In this document: piece after piece, positions 56,005-64,000 of the stretch
Layout of the letters: the number at the start of each line of letters is the position of its first letter
How positions within the stretch are numbered: position 1 is the first letter of the stretch
NCBI RefSeq assembly: GCF_014652875.1
Contig: NZ_BMZQ01000001.1
Location: forward strand, 1,116,001-1,180,000
Length of the DNA stretch: 64,000 bases
Reading direction: 5' to 3'
DNA from: Tianweitania populi
GTDB taxonomy: Bacteria > Pseudomonadota > Alphaproteobacteria > Rhizobiales > Rhizobiaceae
The notes under the pieces: model-generated
Databases searched by the model: none
What the model saw: only the letters and a program-made list of their open reading frames with translations
Told to the model about the DNA's origin: nothing
Position numbers and translations under genes: made by a program

Positions 56005-56856
56005 TTGAAACTTGTTCGCTTTGGCCCGAAGGGTCAGGAACGTCCCGGTCTTGTTGATGACAATGGCACCATCCGCGATGCCTCATCGCTGGTTGCTGAC
56101 TTCAGCCCGGAGACGGTTTCGTTTGAGCTGATCGAGACGCTGCGCAAAGCCGATCTTTCCAAGCTGCCAGAAGTGCCTGGTGATACGCGCATCGGCTCGC
56201 CGCTCTCGCGCATCGGTCATTTCCTGGCTGTCGGCCTGAACTTCGCCGACCATGCTGCCGAAACCGGCGCGGCCATCCCAAGCGAGCCGTTGATCTTCTC
56301 CAAGGCGCCAAGCTGCCTTAACGGACCGAATGACGACATCATCCAGCCACGCGGATCGGTGAAGCTCGACTACGAAGTCGAGCTCGCCGTCGTCATCGGC
56401 AAGCGCTGCGATTATGTTTCGGAAGCCGACGCGCTGTCGCATGTTCTTGGCTATGCCCTGTGCAACGATGTGTCGGAGCGCGATTACCAGAAGGAACGCG
56501 GCGGCCAGTGGCTGAAGGGCAAGAGCGCGCCGACCTTCGGTCCGCTCGGCCCCTGGATCGTCACCGCCGACGAGATCCCGGATCCGCAAGCGCTCGAAAT
56601 GTTCTTGAACCTGAACGACGAGCGCAGCCAGACCGGCAACACGGACACGATGATCTTCTCCGTTGCAAAGGTCATCTCCTACCTCTCCGAATTCATGGCC
56701 CTGGAGCCTGGCGACGTGATCACCACCGGCACCCCGCCCGGCGTGGGCGCCGGCAAGAAGCCGCCAGTTTTCTTAGAGGTCGGCGACCGCCTGCACCTCG
56801 GCATCGAGAAGCTCGGCGAACAGCGCTCGCGCATCGTTGCGCGCGATCAGGCTTGA
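56005..56856 (+). CDS. Fumarylacetoacetate hydrolase family protein
   Basis: 283 residues, beginning from TTG 56005 with GGAGG upstream. Metal-binding and catalytic landmarks of the FAH fold: FLAVGLNFADHAAETG, IFSKAPSCLNGPND, KLDYEVELAVVIGKR (Glu ligands), LCNDVSERDYQ, KSAPTFGPLGPWIV and PGDVITTGTPPGVG. Members hydrolyse C-C bonds in 2,4-dioxo acids, for example in sugar-acid or aromatic breakdown, or act as ureidoglycolate lyase. It follows the atypical SDR by 32 bases, probably one operon. Substrate unknown. Confidence 0.9.
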   Translation: MKLVRFGPKGQERPGLVDDNGTIRDASSLVADFSPETVSFELIETLRKADLSKLPEVPGDTRIGSPLSRIGHFLAVGLNFADHAAETGAAIPSEPLIFSKAPSCLNGPNDDIIQPRGSVKLDYEVELAVVIGKRCDYVSEADALSHVLGYALCNDVSERDYQKERGGQWLKGKSAPTFGPLGPWIVTADEIPDPQALEMFLNLNDERSQTGNTDTMIFSVAKVISYLSEFMALEPGDVITTGTPPGVGAGKKPPVFLEVGDRLHLGIEKLGEQRSRIVARDQA

Positions 56857-56871
56857 GGACCCGCTAAGCAG

Positions 56872-57663
56872 ATGAAGCACGACCCCAACGCCCCCATCGA
56901 GGCTACGATTGACTGGGAGCGCTCGCGCCCAGGCAGCGGCGGGGACGTGCTCATTTGCGCGATCAATCTCGATCGCTCGATCGAGCGCTGGGAAGCGATC
57001 CGTGAACAGCTCGAAGCCAGCGGCATGCCCTTTGTCCGGCTCCGTGCCGTCGATGGTCGCGCGCTCGATCGGTCACTGGAAGCCAAGGTCAGCCACGAGC
57101 GTTTCGAGCAGTCCAATGGCCGCAAGATCACGCCTGGCGACATCGGTTGCTATCTCAGCCATACGGCGGCCTGGAGTTTTCTCGCCAGCCAGCCTTATCG
57201 CATGCTGCTGATCGTGGAAGACGATGCCGTTTTCCAACCCGATTGGGCGGACACGCTCCAGGACGTGCTTCGCGCGTACCGCCCCGGCATGCTGATGAAG
57301 CTGTCTTGGCAACGGCCGGGTCTGACCCGCGATGCCGGTGCGATCGACGACACGTACCGGCTGGTGCAGCCTCTCACTCATCAAGCGTGCTGCGCGGCCT
57401 ACCTCGTCGACAAGGCTGCGGCGCAAGGCCTGCTGGACAGCGCGTTCCCGATCTATGTGCCGGTGGATCACTACATGGAATCCCCTTGGGAAACCGGCGT
57501 TGCCGTGCGCTCGATCATGCCCCGGCTGGCGCGTCAGCGCGGCGTCGCCAGCACCATTTCAAAGCAGAAGAAGTTCCATTGGAGCCGTCGCTGGCCCACC
57601 CTGCTTTACCGCATCAAGGCGCATTCGCTGCGTTTGTGGAACGGTTATTTCCGCACGGCCTAG
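56872..57663 (+). CDS. Glycosyltransferase family 25 (LPS biosynthesis) protein
   Basis: 263 residues: VLICAINLDRSIERWEAIRE, PFVRLRAVDGRALD, GDIGCYLSHTAAW, LLIVEDDAVFQPDW (nucleotide-sugar/metal acidic motif), CAAYLVDKAAAQ and PVDHYMES. These are the ordered motifs of GT25 enzymes that add galactose or glucose to LPS core. It starts 15 bases after the FAH gene but is likely unrelated in function. No other LPS genes are nearby. Confidence 0.87.
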   Translation: MKHDPNAPIEATIDWERSRPGSGGDVLICAINLDRSIERWEAIREQLEASGMPFVRLRAVDGRALDRSLEAKVSHERFEQSNGRKITPGDIGCYLSHTAAWSFLASQPYRMLLIVEDDAVFQPDWADTLQDVLRAYRPGMLMKLSWQRPGLTRDAGAIDDTYRLVQPLTHQACCAAYLVDKAAAQGLLDSAFPIYVPVDHYMESPWETGVAVRSIMPRLARQRGVASTISKQKKFHWSRRWPTLLYRIKAHSLRLWNGYFRTA

Positions 57664-57753
57664 CTTCGTTCGCCTGTCATTGCTATGCGGCAGGATCATA
57701 AGGTGGACCGGTGCCGCCGCTTTTTTATTGCTTGAGTTTGATTGGAGAACACG

Positions 57754-60078
57754 ATGGTCGAGATGCAGGATAAAAAACCCGCTTCAGGCGACCTCGATCA
57801 GAGCGCTCTCTTCTTTCATCGCTATCCGACGCCCGGCAAGCTCGAGATCCAGGCGACAAAGCCGCTCGGCAACCAGCGCGATCTGGCGCTTGCTTATTCC
57901 CCGGGCGTTGCAGCCCCATGCCTCGCCATCCAGGACAATCCGGATGCAGCCGATGACTACACGACGCGCGCCAATCTCGTGGCCGTCGTGTCCAACGGCA
58001 CGGCCGTGCTCGGCCTCGGCAATATCGGACCGCTCGCTTCCAAGCCGGTGATGGAAGGCAAGGCGGTTCTGTTCAAGAAGTTCGCCGGAATTGACGTCTT
58101 CGACATCGAAGTCGATGCGCCCGAGATCAGCCGCATGGTTGAAACGGTTGCGGCTCTTGAGCCGACCTTCGGCGGCATAAATCTGGAAGACGTCAAGTCG
58201 CCAGAATGTTTCGAGATCGAGGAACAGTTGAAGGCGCGCATGCGCATTCCCGTGTTCCATGACGATCAGCATGGCACCGCGATCATCGTAGCCGCCGCCG
58301 TTCTGAACGCGCTGGAAATTGCAGGCAAGCGTATCGAAGAGGTGAAGATCGTTACCTCCGGCGCGGGCGCTGCCGCGCTTGCCTGCCTCAACCTGCTGGT
58401 GTCGCTTGGTGCCAAGCCGGACAATATCTGGATCACGGATCGCTACGGTGTCGCCTATGTCGGCCGCGTGGAAGAGATGGATCGCTGGAAGGCGCCCTAT
58501 CTCAAGGAGACCGATCTGCGCACGTTGGCCGACGTCATAGGCGGTGCCGATGTGTTCCTCGGCCTGTCTGCCGCCGGCGTTCTGAAGCCTGAGCTTCTGG
58601 CTGAAATGGCGGAGAAGCCGCTAATCCTGGCTCTGGCCAATCCGACGCCCGAGATCATGCCGGAACTGGCACGCGCAGCACGCCCCGATGCCATGATCTG
58701 CACAGGACGCTCGGATTTCCCAAACCAGGTCAACAACGTCCTTTGCTTCCCCTACATCTTCCGCGGCGCGCTGGATGTCGGCGCCACCGCGATCAACGAA
58801 GACATGAAGATGGCGGCAGTACGCGCCATCGCAGCACTCGCCCGTGAAGAACCGTCCGACGTTGCCGCCCGCGCTTATTCCGGGGACACGCCAATGTTCG
58901 GACCCGATTTCCTGATCCCGTCGCCCTTTGATCCCCGTCTGATCCTGCGCATCGCGCCGGCGGTGGCGGAAGCGGCGGCGCAGAGCGGCGTGGCGCGTCG
59001 GCCGATCACCGACATGCCGGCCTATCTCGACCGGCTGAACCGCTTCGTGTTCCGCTCCGGTCTGGTCATGAAGCCGATCTTCTCGGCCGCAAAAAGCGCT
59101 GGCGCCAAGCGCGTCATCTATGCCGATGGTGAAGACGAGCGCGTTCTGCGTGCGGCCCAGGTCGTTCTGGAAGAAGGCCTCGCTAAGCCCATCCTCGTCG
59201 GCCGTCCAGCCGTCATCGAAACCCGCCTCGCCCGCTACGGCTTGAAGATCCGGCCGGGCGTCGACTTCGAGATCATCAATCCGGAAGACGATCCGCGGTA
59301 TCGCGATTATGTGGAAACACTGATCGCTAGAGCCGGGCGTCGCGGCGTCACACTGGAAGGCGCCCGAAGCCTGGTTCGGACGGACACGACCGTGATTGCA
59401 GCCATCGCGCTCATTCGTGGCGATGCCGATTCCATGATCTGCGGCCTGTCGGGCCGTTTCGAACGCCACATCCGCTATGTCCGCCTGATCATCGGCGCCA
59501 GCGAGGAAACGCGCGATCGCGATCTCTCGGCCTTGTCGATGCTGATCTCGCCGAAGGGCGTGACCTTCTACACCGACACCTATGTCACCGTGGATCCGTC
59601 GGCAGAAGAAATTGCCGAGATGACGATGCTTGCCGCCGAAGAGATCCGGCGCTTCGGCATCGAGCCGAAGGCTGCCATGCTGTCCTTCTCCAACTTCGGC
59701 TCCCGCGATACCGACTCGACGCTGAAGATGCGAGAAGCCGCGCGCATTCTGAAGAGCCGCGCACCGGACCTGGAATGCGACGGCGAAATGCATGCGGACT
59801 CCGCGCTGTCGGAAACGCTGCGCAACCGCATCTATCCGCATTCGACGCTGAAGGGCGAAGCCAACCTCCTGGTGTTCCCGAACCTCGATGCCGCCAACAT
59901 CACCATGAACACCGTGAAGATGATGACGGATGCGCTGCATGTCGGACCGATTTTGCTCGGCACTGCCAAGCCCGCGCATATTCTCACCCCTTCGGTGACC
60001 TCGCGCGGCATCGTGAACATGACGGCGCTAGCCGTGGTGGAAGCATCGCAGCGTCTGCATCATCCCGCAGCCATCTGA
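57754..60078 (+). CDS. maeB: NADP-dependent malic enzyme with phosphotransacetylase-like domain
   Basis: 774 residues. N-terminal malic enzyme (about 15-430): [88 protein letters not shown] and [14 protein letters not shown]-terminal PTA-like domain (about 450-770): [40 protein letters not shown] and [14 protein letters not shown]. It decarboxylates malate to pyruvate; the PTA domain is regulatory and not active in studied homologues. GGAG precedes ATG 57754. A weak hairpin plus T run lies upstream (57687-57726), possibly the end of the GT25 transcript. Confidence 0.95.
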   Translation: MVEMQDKKPASGDLDQSALFFHRYPTPGKLEIQATKPLGNQRDLALAYSPGVAAPCLAIQDNPDAADDYTTRANLVAVVSNGTAVLGLGNIGPLASKPVMEGKAVLFKKFAGIDVFDIEVDAPEISRMVETVAALEPTFGGINLEDVKSPECFEIEEQLKARMRIPVFHDDQHGTAIIVAAAVLNALEIAGKRIEEVKIVTSGAGAAALACLNLLVSLGAKPDNIWITDRYGVAYVGRVEEMDRWKAPYLKETDLRTLADVIGGADVFLGLSAAGVLKPELLAEMAEKPLILALANPTPEIMPELARAARPDAMICTGRSDFPNQVNNVLCFPYIFRGALDVGATAINEDMKMAAVRAIAALAREEPSDVAARAYSGDTPMFGPDFLIPSPFDPRLILRIAPAVAEAAAQSGVARRPITDMPAYLDRLNRFVFRSGLVMKPIFSAAKSAGAKRVIYADGEDERVLRAAQVVLEEGLAKPILVGRPAVIETRLARYGLKIRPGVDFEIINPEDDPRYRDYVETLIARAGRRGVTLEGARSLVRTDTTVIAAIALIRGDADSMICGLSGRFERHIRYVRLIIGASEETRDRDLSALSMLISPKGVTFYTDTYVTVDPSAEEIAEMTMLAAEEIRRFGIEPKAAMLSFSNFGSRDTDSTLKMREAARILKSRAPDLECDGEMHADSALSETLRNRIYPHSTLKGEANLLVFPNLDAANITMNTVKMMTDALHVGPILLGTAKPAHILTPSVTSRGIVNMTALAVVEASQRLHHPAAI

Positions 60079-60165
60079 CGAAGAATTCACAGGCGGATGT
60101 GAGCTTCGGCATAGGCTTGCCGCAATCGTCGTCGAGCGTGTTTCGGAATGGAGGCACGGACGTCG

Positions 60166-61317
60166 ATGGCGTGGAGACAATGGCGGAGTTTGACAGGCGC
60201 ACTGGCGGGTCTGCTGCTGACGGCTTCGCTCGCGCCAAGTCAGGCCGTCGCCGCCTCGCCTCAGCTTTGCCGCCAGCTGGAAGCCGAACTCGCGGCTACG
60301 GGTAAGGGCAGTCAAAGCTCGGCCAAGGCTCGCGAATATGACCGCGCCATCACCGAGCAGGAACGGCAGCTTTCCCTGACCGAAGGCGAGTGGCAGCGTG
60401 CGGACTGCGGCTACGGATTCGATGGCGGAGCCGATCGCGTCTGCCGTCGGATCGAAGACACGCTGGCGCGCATGGAGCGGAACTACGCGGAGTTGCAGCG
60501 CGAGCGTGCACGGCTGGGTTCGAGCCGCAGCAGCCCGGTCGAGCGCCAGCGCATCCAGCGCGCCATCGACGATGCCGGTTGTCATGAGCCTGCGCCCAAG
60601 CCGCAGGAAGTCGCCGTTCCGCGCCCGTCTCAGCCCAAGCCTTCGCAGGATCGCCTGCGCACGATCTGCGTCCGAACGTCCGACGGCTACTTCTTCCCAA
60701 TGTCCTATGGTGTGACACGAGACGACTTTGCGCGCGATGCCAAGGCATGCCAGGCGACCTGTCCATCCACGGAGATGCGCCTCTACTATCACAAGGTGCC
60801 GGATCAGGATGCGGCCGAGATGGTATCTGCGGACAAGAACGAGCCCTATTCCGCCCTGCCGACGGCCAATCTCTACCGCAACCATCCTCAAAGCGGTGCA
60901 TCCGCCTGCGCGCCCGCTGCGCCAGAGCCAACGATCGCCAGCGTTCCTGAGCAACCCGCCGTCAGCGCACCGGCGCAGAACAGGCCGGCCACGCCACCTT
61001 CATCCGCACCCTTTGAACCGCCGGTTACGGCTAGCCCATCTATTCAGGTGCTGCCGGATCAAAGCGCCGAGCCTAAGCAAGCGCCGTCCGTGACGGCGGC
61101 TCAACCGAAGAGCGAAGCGCCGAAGGTGTTGGCTTCGCCGGCTCAGGAAAATGCGGAAAAGGCGCCGGCCATCCCGACCATACGCCCGCCGGAACCGGCG
61201 CCGGCGCGGTCGATGTCCGACGCGGACAAGCGCGTCAGGGTCGTCGGCCCAACGTTCCTGCCCGCCCAAGAAGGGGCAATAAATCTGCGAGCTCCGGGCC
61301 GGACGGGCGCCCAGTAA
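60166..61317 (+). CDS. Secreted DUF2865 protein
   Basis: 383 residues. Signal peptide ([20 protein letters not shown], cleavage near AVA), a helical part with four cysteines, then the DUF2865 core [40 protein letters not shown] and [14 protein letters not shown] Pro/Ala-rich tail follows (about 255-360). DUF2865 proteins are found in Rhizobiales; function unknown. The start could be ATG 60148 or 60166; the second has GGAGG at longish spacing. Its last 83 bases overlap the 3' end of gltX on the other strand. Confidence 0.82.
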   Translation: MAWRQWRSLTGALAGLLLTASLAPSQAVAASPQLCRQLEAELAATGKGSQSSAKAREYDRAITEQERQLSLTEGEWQRADCGYGFDGGADRVCRRIEDTLARMERNYAELQRERARLGSSRSSPVERQRIQRAIDDAGCHEPAPKPQEVAVPRPSQPKPSQDRLRTICVRTSDGYFFPMSYGVTRDDFARDAKACQATCPSTEMRLYYHKVPDQDAAEMVSADKNEPYSALPTANLYRNHPQSGASACAPAAPEPTIASVPEQPAVSAPAQNRPATPPSSAPFEPPVTASPSIQVLPDQSAEPKQAPSVTAAQPKSEAPKVLASPAQENAEKAPAIPTIRPPEPAPARSMSDADKRVRVVGPTFLPAQEGAINLRAPGRTGAQ

Positions 61318-62608
61318 GCGCAAGCCTGAGCGGCATGAACAGCGTCTTGCCCTTACGGCCGCTTTGCGCCTTCACGGCATCGGTCCAGATTCTCCAGGTG
61401 CCGCGATCCCACGGCTCCGGCGGAAGCAGGTCGAACGCCTCCGCCACAAAGCCGCGATCCTCTTCAGACAGGCTCTCAGCGGTATCCGGACCCTCCCGGA
61501 CGATCCGCCACCAGGTTGCGGCGTCGGCAACCGTCTCGAGATTGCCCCGCACCGCCAGCCAAAATTCCTCGGCCTGCGGACCTTCGATGCCCAGTTCAGC
61601 CAAACGTGCCTGAACCTCGGCAAACGACATCTGATGGATCAGAGCGCGATTGAGCGTTCCGACCTCAGCCGGGTCGAACTTCGCAGCGGACTTGGAGGTT
61701 GCGGCAGGATCGAAGCGCGCGGCAAGCTCTTCCATCGTGGCAACCGGCTGAACACTTTCCGACGTTCCAATCAGAACTGCCAGCGACGCCACGGCCATTG
61801 GCTCGATGCCGGACTCACGCAAACCGGTAATCGAAAGAGCGCCGGTGCGCTTGGAGAGGCCTTCGCCGCTGGCCGTGGTCAGCAGGTTGTGGTGTCCGAA
61901 AGCCGGCGGTTCAGCACCCAGCGCGCGGAACAAGGCAATCTGCGCGCCGGTATTCGTCACATGGTCGTCGCCGCGAATGATGTGCGTGATGCCCATCTCG
62001 ATATCGTCGGCCACCGACGGCAGCGTGTAGAGATAGGTGCCGTCTTCGCGCACCAGAACCGGATCAGACATGGAGGCGAGATCCACCGTCTGCGGTCCGC
62101 GCACGACATCGTCCCAATGCACTTCCGTGCGGCTCGGCGCGAACGGATCATCCGCAAAGTTGGGCAGGAGGAAGCGCCAATGAGGCTTCCTCCCCTCGGC
62201 TTCCAACGCGCTGATTTCGTCAGCCGTCAGCTTTAGCGCCTCTCGGCCGTAAACCGGCGGCAGGCGCCGCGACAGCCGGATCTTGCGGCGACGCTCTAGC
62301 TCGTCTGCCGTCTCATAGCACGGGTAAAGCAGCCCAGCCGACTTCAGCTTGGCAACCGCTGCATCATAGATCGCAAAGCGCTTGGACTGGTAATCAATTG
62401 CCGAGGGCTTGATGCCCAGCCATTCAAGATCAGTGAGGATCGCGTCGGCATATTCCTGTTTCGAGCGCGCAACATCCGTGTCATCGAAACGCTGGATCAG
62501 TTGCCCGCCCGTCTTCATGGCGAACAGCCAGTTGAACAGCGCGGTGCGCGCATTGCCGATGTGGATCATGCCCGTCGGAGACGGCGCGAAGCGAACGATT
62601 GTTGTCAT
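61235..62608 (-). CDS. gltX: Glutamyl-tRNA synthetase (GltX2-like)
   Basis: 457 residues starting [20 protein letters not shown] (HIGH-type motif). [40 protein letters not shown] and [13 protein letters not shown] (KMSKS-type LSKR) follow. The anticodon domain ends [20 protein letters not shown] and LLPLLGRAG. Many alphaproteobacteria have two GltX copies, one partly or wholly charging tRNA-Gln for amidation. Which role this copy has cannot be said from the sequence. Its 3' end overlaps the DUF2865 gene. Confidence 0.94.
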   Translation of the reverse strand: MTTIVRFAPSPTGMIHIGNARTALFNWLFAMKTGGQLIQRFDDTDVARSKQEYADAILTDLEWLGIKPSAIDYQSKRFAIYDAAVAKLKSAGLLYPCYETADELERRRKIRLSRRLPPVYGREALKLTADEISALEAEGRKPHWRFLLPNFADDPFAPSRTEVHWDDVVRGPQTVDLASMSDPVLVREDGTYLYTLPSVADDIEMGITHIIRGDDHVTNTGAQIALFRALGAEPPAFGHHNLLTTASGEGLSKRTGALSITGLRESGIEPMAVASLAVLIGTSESVQPVATMEELAARFDPAATSKSAAKFDPAEVGTLNRALIHQMSFAEVQARLAELGIEGPQAEEFWLAVRGNLETVADAATWWRIVREGPDTAESLSEEDRGFVAEAFDLLPPEPWDRGTWRIWTDAVKAQSGRKGKTLFMPLRLALTGRPSGPELADLLPLLGRAGTLGRRP

Positions 62609-62665
62609 GAGGTGCGGCGTAGCTCCAAGCCGGTTCGACCGCAAGCACTTGATCGCGTCTAGGCC

Positions 62666-63430
<765 letters not shown>

Positions 63431-63431
63431 C

Positions 63432-63598
63432 TATCCTGCCAGGCCGGTCTTCTGGCTCGGCTTCAACCGCTTCGACTGCCGCCTTCCCGGGTTTTGATCC
63501 CAGTGGCATGATACAGCCTGCGTCAGCCTCACAGCGTTGGGCACGCTCCGGTTTCGCACCGGATTCCCGATTCTCCGGCATGGCACCGGCACCTGACG
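63432..63598 (-). promoter_or_regulatory. Cobalamin riboswitch upstream of bluB
   Basis: On the minus strand, in order: AATCCGGTGCGAAACCGGA, the box GCCACTG, CCCGGGAAGGCGGC, AGCCGAGCCAGAAGACC and the closing TGGCAGG. These are the conserved blocks of the B12 riboswitch. It ends about 80 bases before bluB, so bound adenosylcobalamin is expected to lower bluB expression. Confidence 0.9.
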
Positions 63599-63637
63599 AT
63601 GAAGTTTATGCGCGAGCCTTGGCCACCCCGCAAGGGG

Positions 63638-64000
63638 CTACATGCCGCTCCGGTTTAGCCGCATCTCCTTGCCGGCCTCAATCAGCTCAAAGCCGAACTG
63701 CTCGTAAAGGCCATGCGCGTCGGATGTTGCCAGCGCCCAGGATATGACGGTGCGCAGTTCCGGGTGCTCCAGCAACGATGCAACCAGAGCCTTGCCGATC
63801 CCCTTGCCTCGATGCTCTGGCCAGACAATCACGTCGGATATCCGCGCAAACAGCGCCTTGTCACCGTATGCACGTGCAAACCCGACCTGCTCGCCATCAA
63901 TCAGGGCGATCGCACAGATCGAGTTCGCGAAGGCGACTTCGTGCAACGCATCTGTTCGTTCCGCACCCCAATAACTCTCACGAAGCAGTTGCGAGGTGCG
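63638..64000 (-). CDS. GNAT N-acetyltransferase, 5' end outside the window
   Basis: The frame is open from base 64000 to a stop at 63638, about 120 residues. It reads LLRESYWGAERTDALHEVAF and ICAIALIDGEQVGFARAYGD, then the acetyl-CoA loop VWPEHRGKGIGKALVASLLE and LYEQFGFELIEAGKEM. The TTG at 63946 is not the start because conserved residues precede it. This is the small GNAT subfamily of about 135-145 residues, so about 20 residues are missing. It lies just upstream of the bluB riboswitch on the same strand. Substrate unknown. Confidence 0.87.
   Translation of the reverse strand, partial: RTSQLLRESYWGAERTDALHEVAFANSICAIALIDGEQVGFARAYGDKALFARISDVIVWPEHRGKGIGKALVASLLEHPELRTVISWALATSDAHGLYEQFGFELIEAGKEMRLNRSGM

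Noticed and set aside
57687-57726. GCGGCA / TGCCGC hairpin with T run after the GT25 gene
   Set aside because: Stem is only 6 bp with a 19-base loop; not listed as a terminator, only mentioned with maeB.

Overview
The window is a chromosomal housekeeping segment of an alphaproteobacterium, most probably a member of the Hyphomicrobiales (Rhizobiales). Evidence is the gene content and order: purC-purS-purQ...purL-bolA-grxD, rpsD, murI-trmJ-icd, alaS-recA, cckA-fliO, dksA, ycjX-ycjF, folP-folB-folK, and the very large polar-growth coiled-coil protein GPR/RgsE, known from Agrobacterium and Sinorhizobium. A Rhizobiales-type intergenic palindrome, sigma-EcfG promoter motifs (GGAAC-N16-CGTT), a recA SOS box of the alphaproteobacterial GAAC-N7-GAAC type and a single-cysteine DksA agree. 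Base composition is uniformly GC-rich. I see no rRNA, tRNA, insertion sequence, prophage or CRISPR array.

Layout. 1-4.7 kb: 5' part of argS, dgt, an A-type Fe-S carrier, xthA, a possible stress-induced small RNA, an RBBP9-like hydrolase, an HpcH/HpaI aldolase and the F1-ATPase inhibitor zeta subunit. 4.9-12.1 kb: purine cluster (purC, purS, purQ, purL), interrupted by a lipoprotein, a DUF1127 gene and a MocR regulator, then bolA and the CGFS glutaredoxin. 12.3-18.7 kb: Bcr/CflA transporter, ttcA, rpsD, two regulator/oxidoreductase pairs (HxlR/NmrA-like and LysR/SDR), and a DUF3008 protein. 18.8-29 kb: murI, trmJ, icd, a GST, a YddA/SbmA-like transporter with a decayed ATPase domain, a PRC-barrel protein, alaS and recA. 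29.4-38.9 kb: an OmpA-type lipoprotein, a small sigma-EcfG-type gene, cckA, fliO, dksA, a SixA-like phosphatase with a non-standard start, ycjX-ycjF and a secreted protein. 38.9-42.2 kb: folate genes, a DUF922 protease, a ferredoxin and an Hpt protein. 42.5-49.3 kb: the 2278-residue GPR gene. 49.4-57.7 kb: a GNAT, an Mla-type lipid transport operon, dipeptide epimerase, SDR, FAH hydrolase and GT25. 57.7-64 kb: maeB, DUF2865, gltX, bluB under a cobalamin riboswitch, and a truncated GNAT.

How the genes connect. PurC, PurS, PurQ and PurL act together in de novo IMP synthesis. MlaE-MlaF-MlaD plus lipoprotein form one envelope lipid transporter. FolP, FolB and FolK make dihydropteroate. The A-type carrier, BolA, CGFS glutaredoxin and ferredoxin belong to Fe-S trafficking. 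CckA (cell-cycle phosphorelay), an Hpt protein and GPR (polar growth) point to asymmetric polar division. Dgt, exonuclease III and RecA cover dNTP control and DNA repair.

Most noteworthy observations: a candidate sigma-EcfG small RNA with a C-rich terminator loop (2876-2980); GPR repeats that are all sums of 11- and 18-residue modules; a SixA phosphatase whose only SD-spaced start is ATC, preceded by a 22-codon ORF; three evenly spaced TTCCGGAA palindromes before a GST; and an ABC half-transporter that has lost Walker A.
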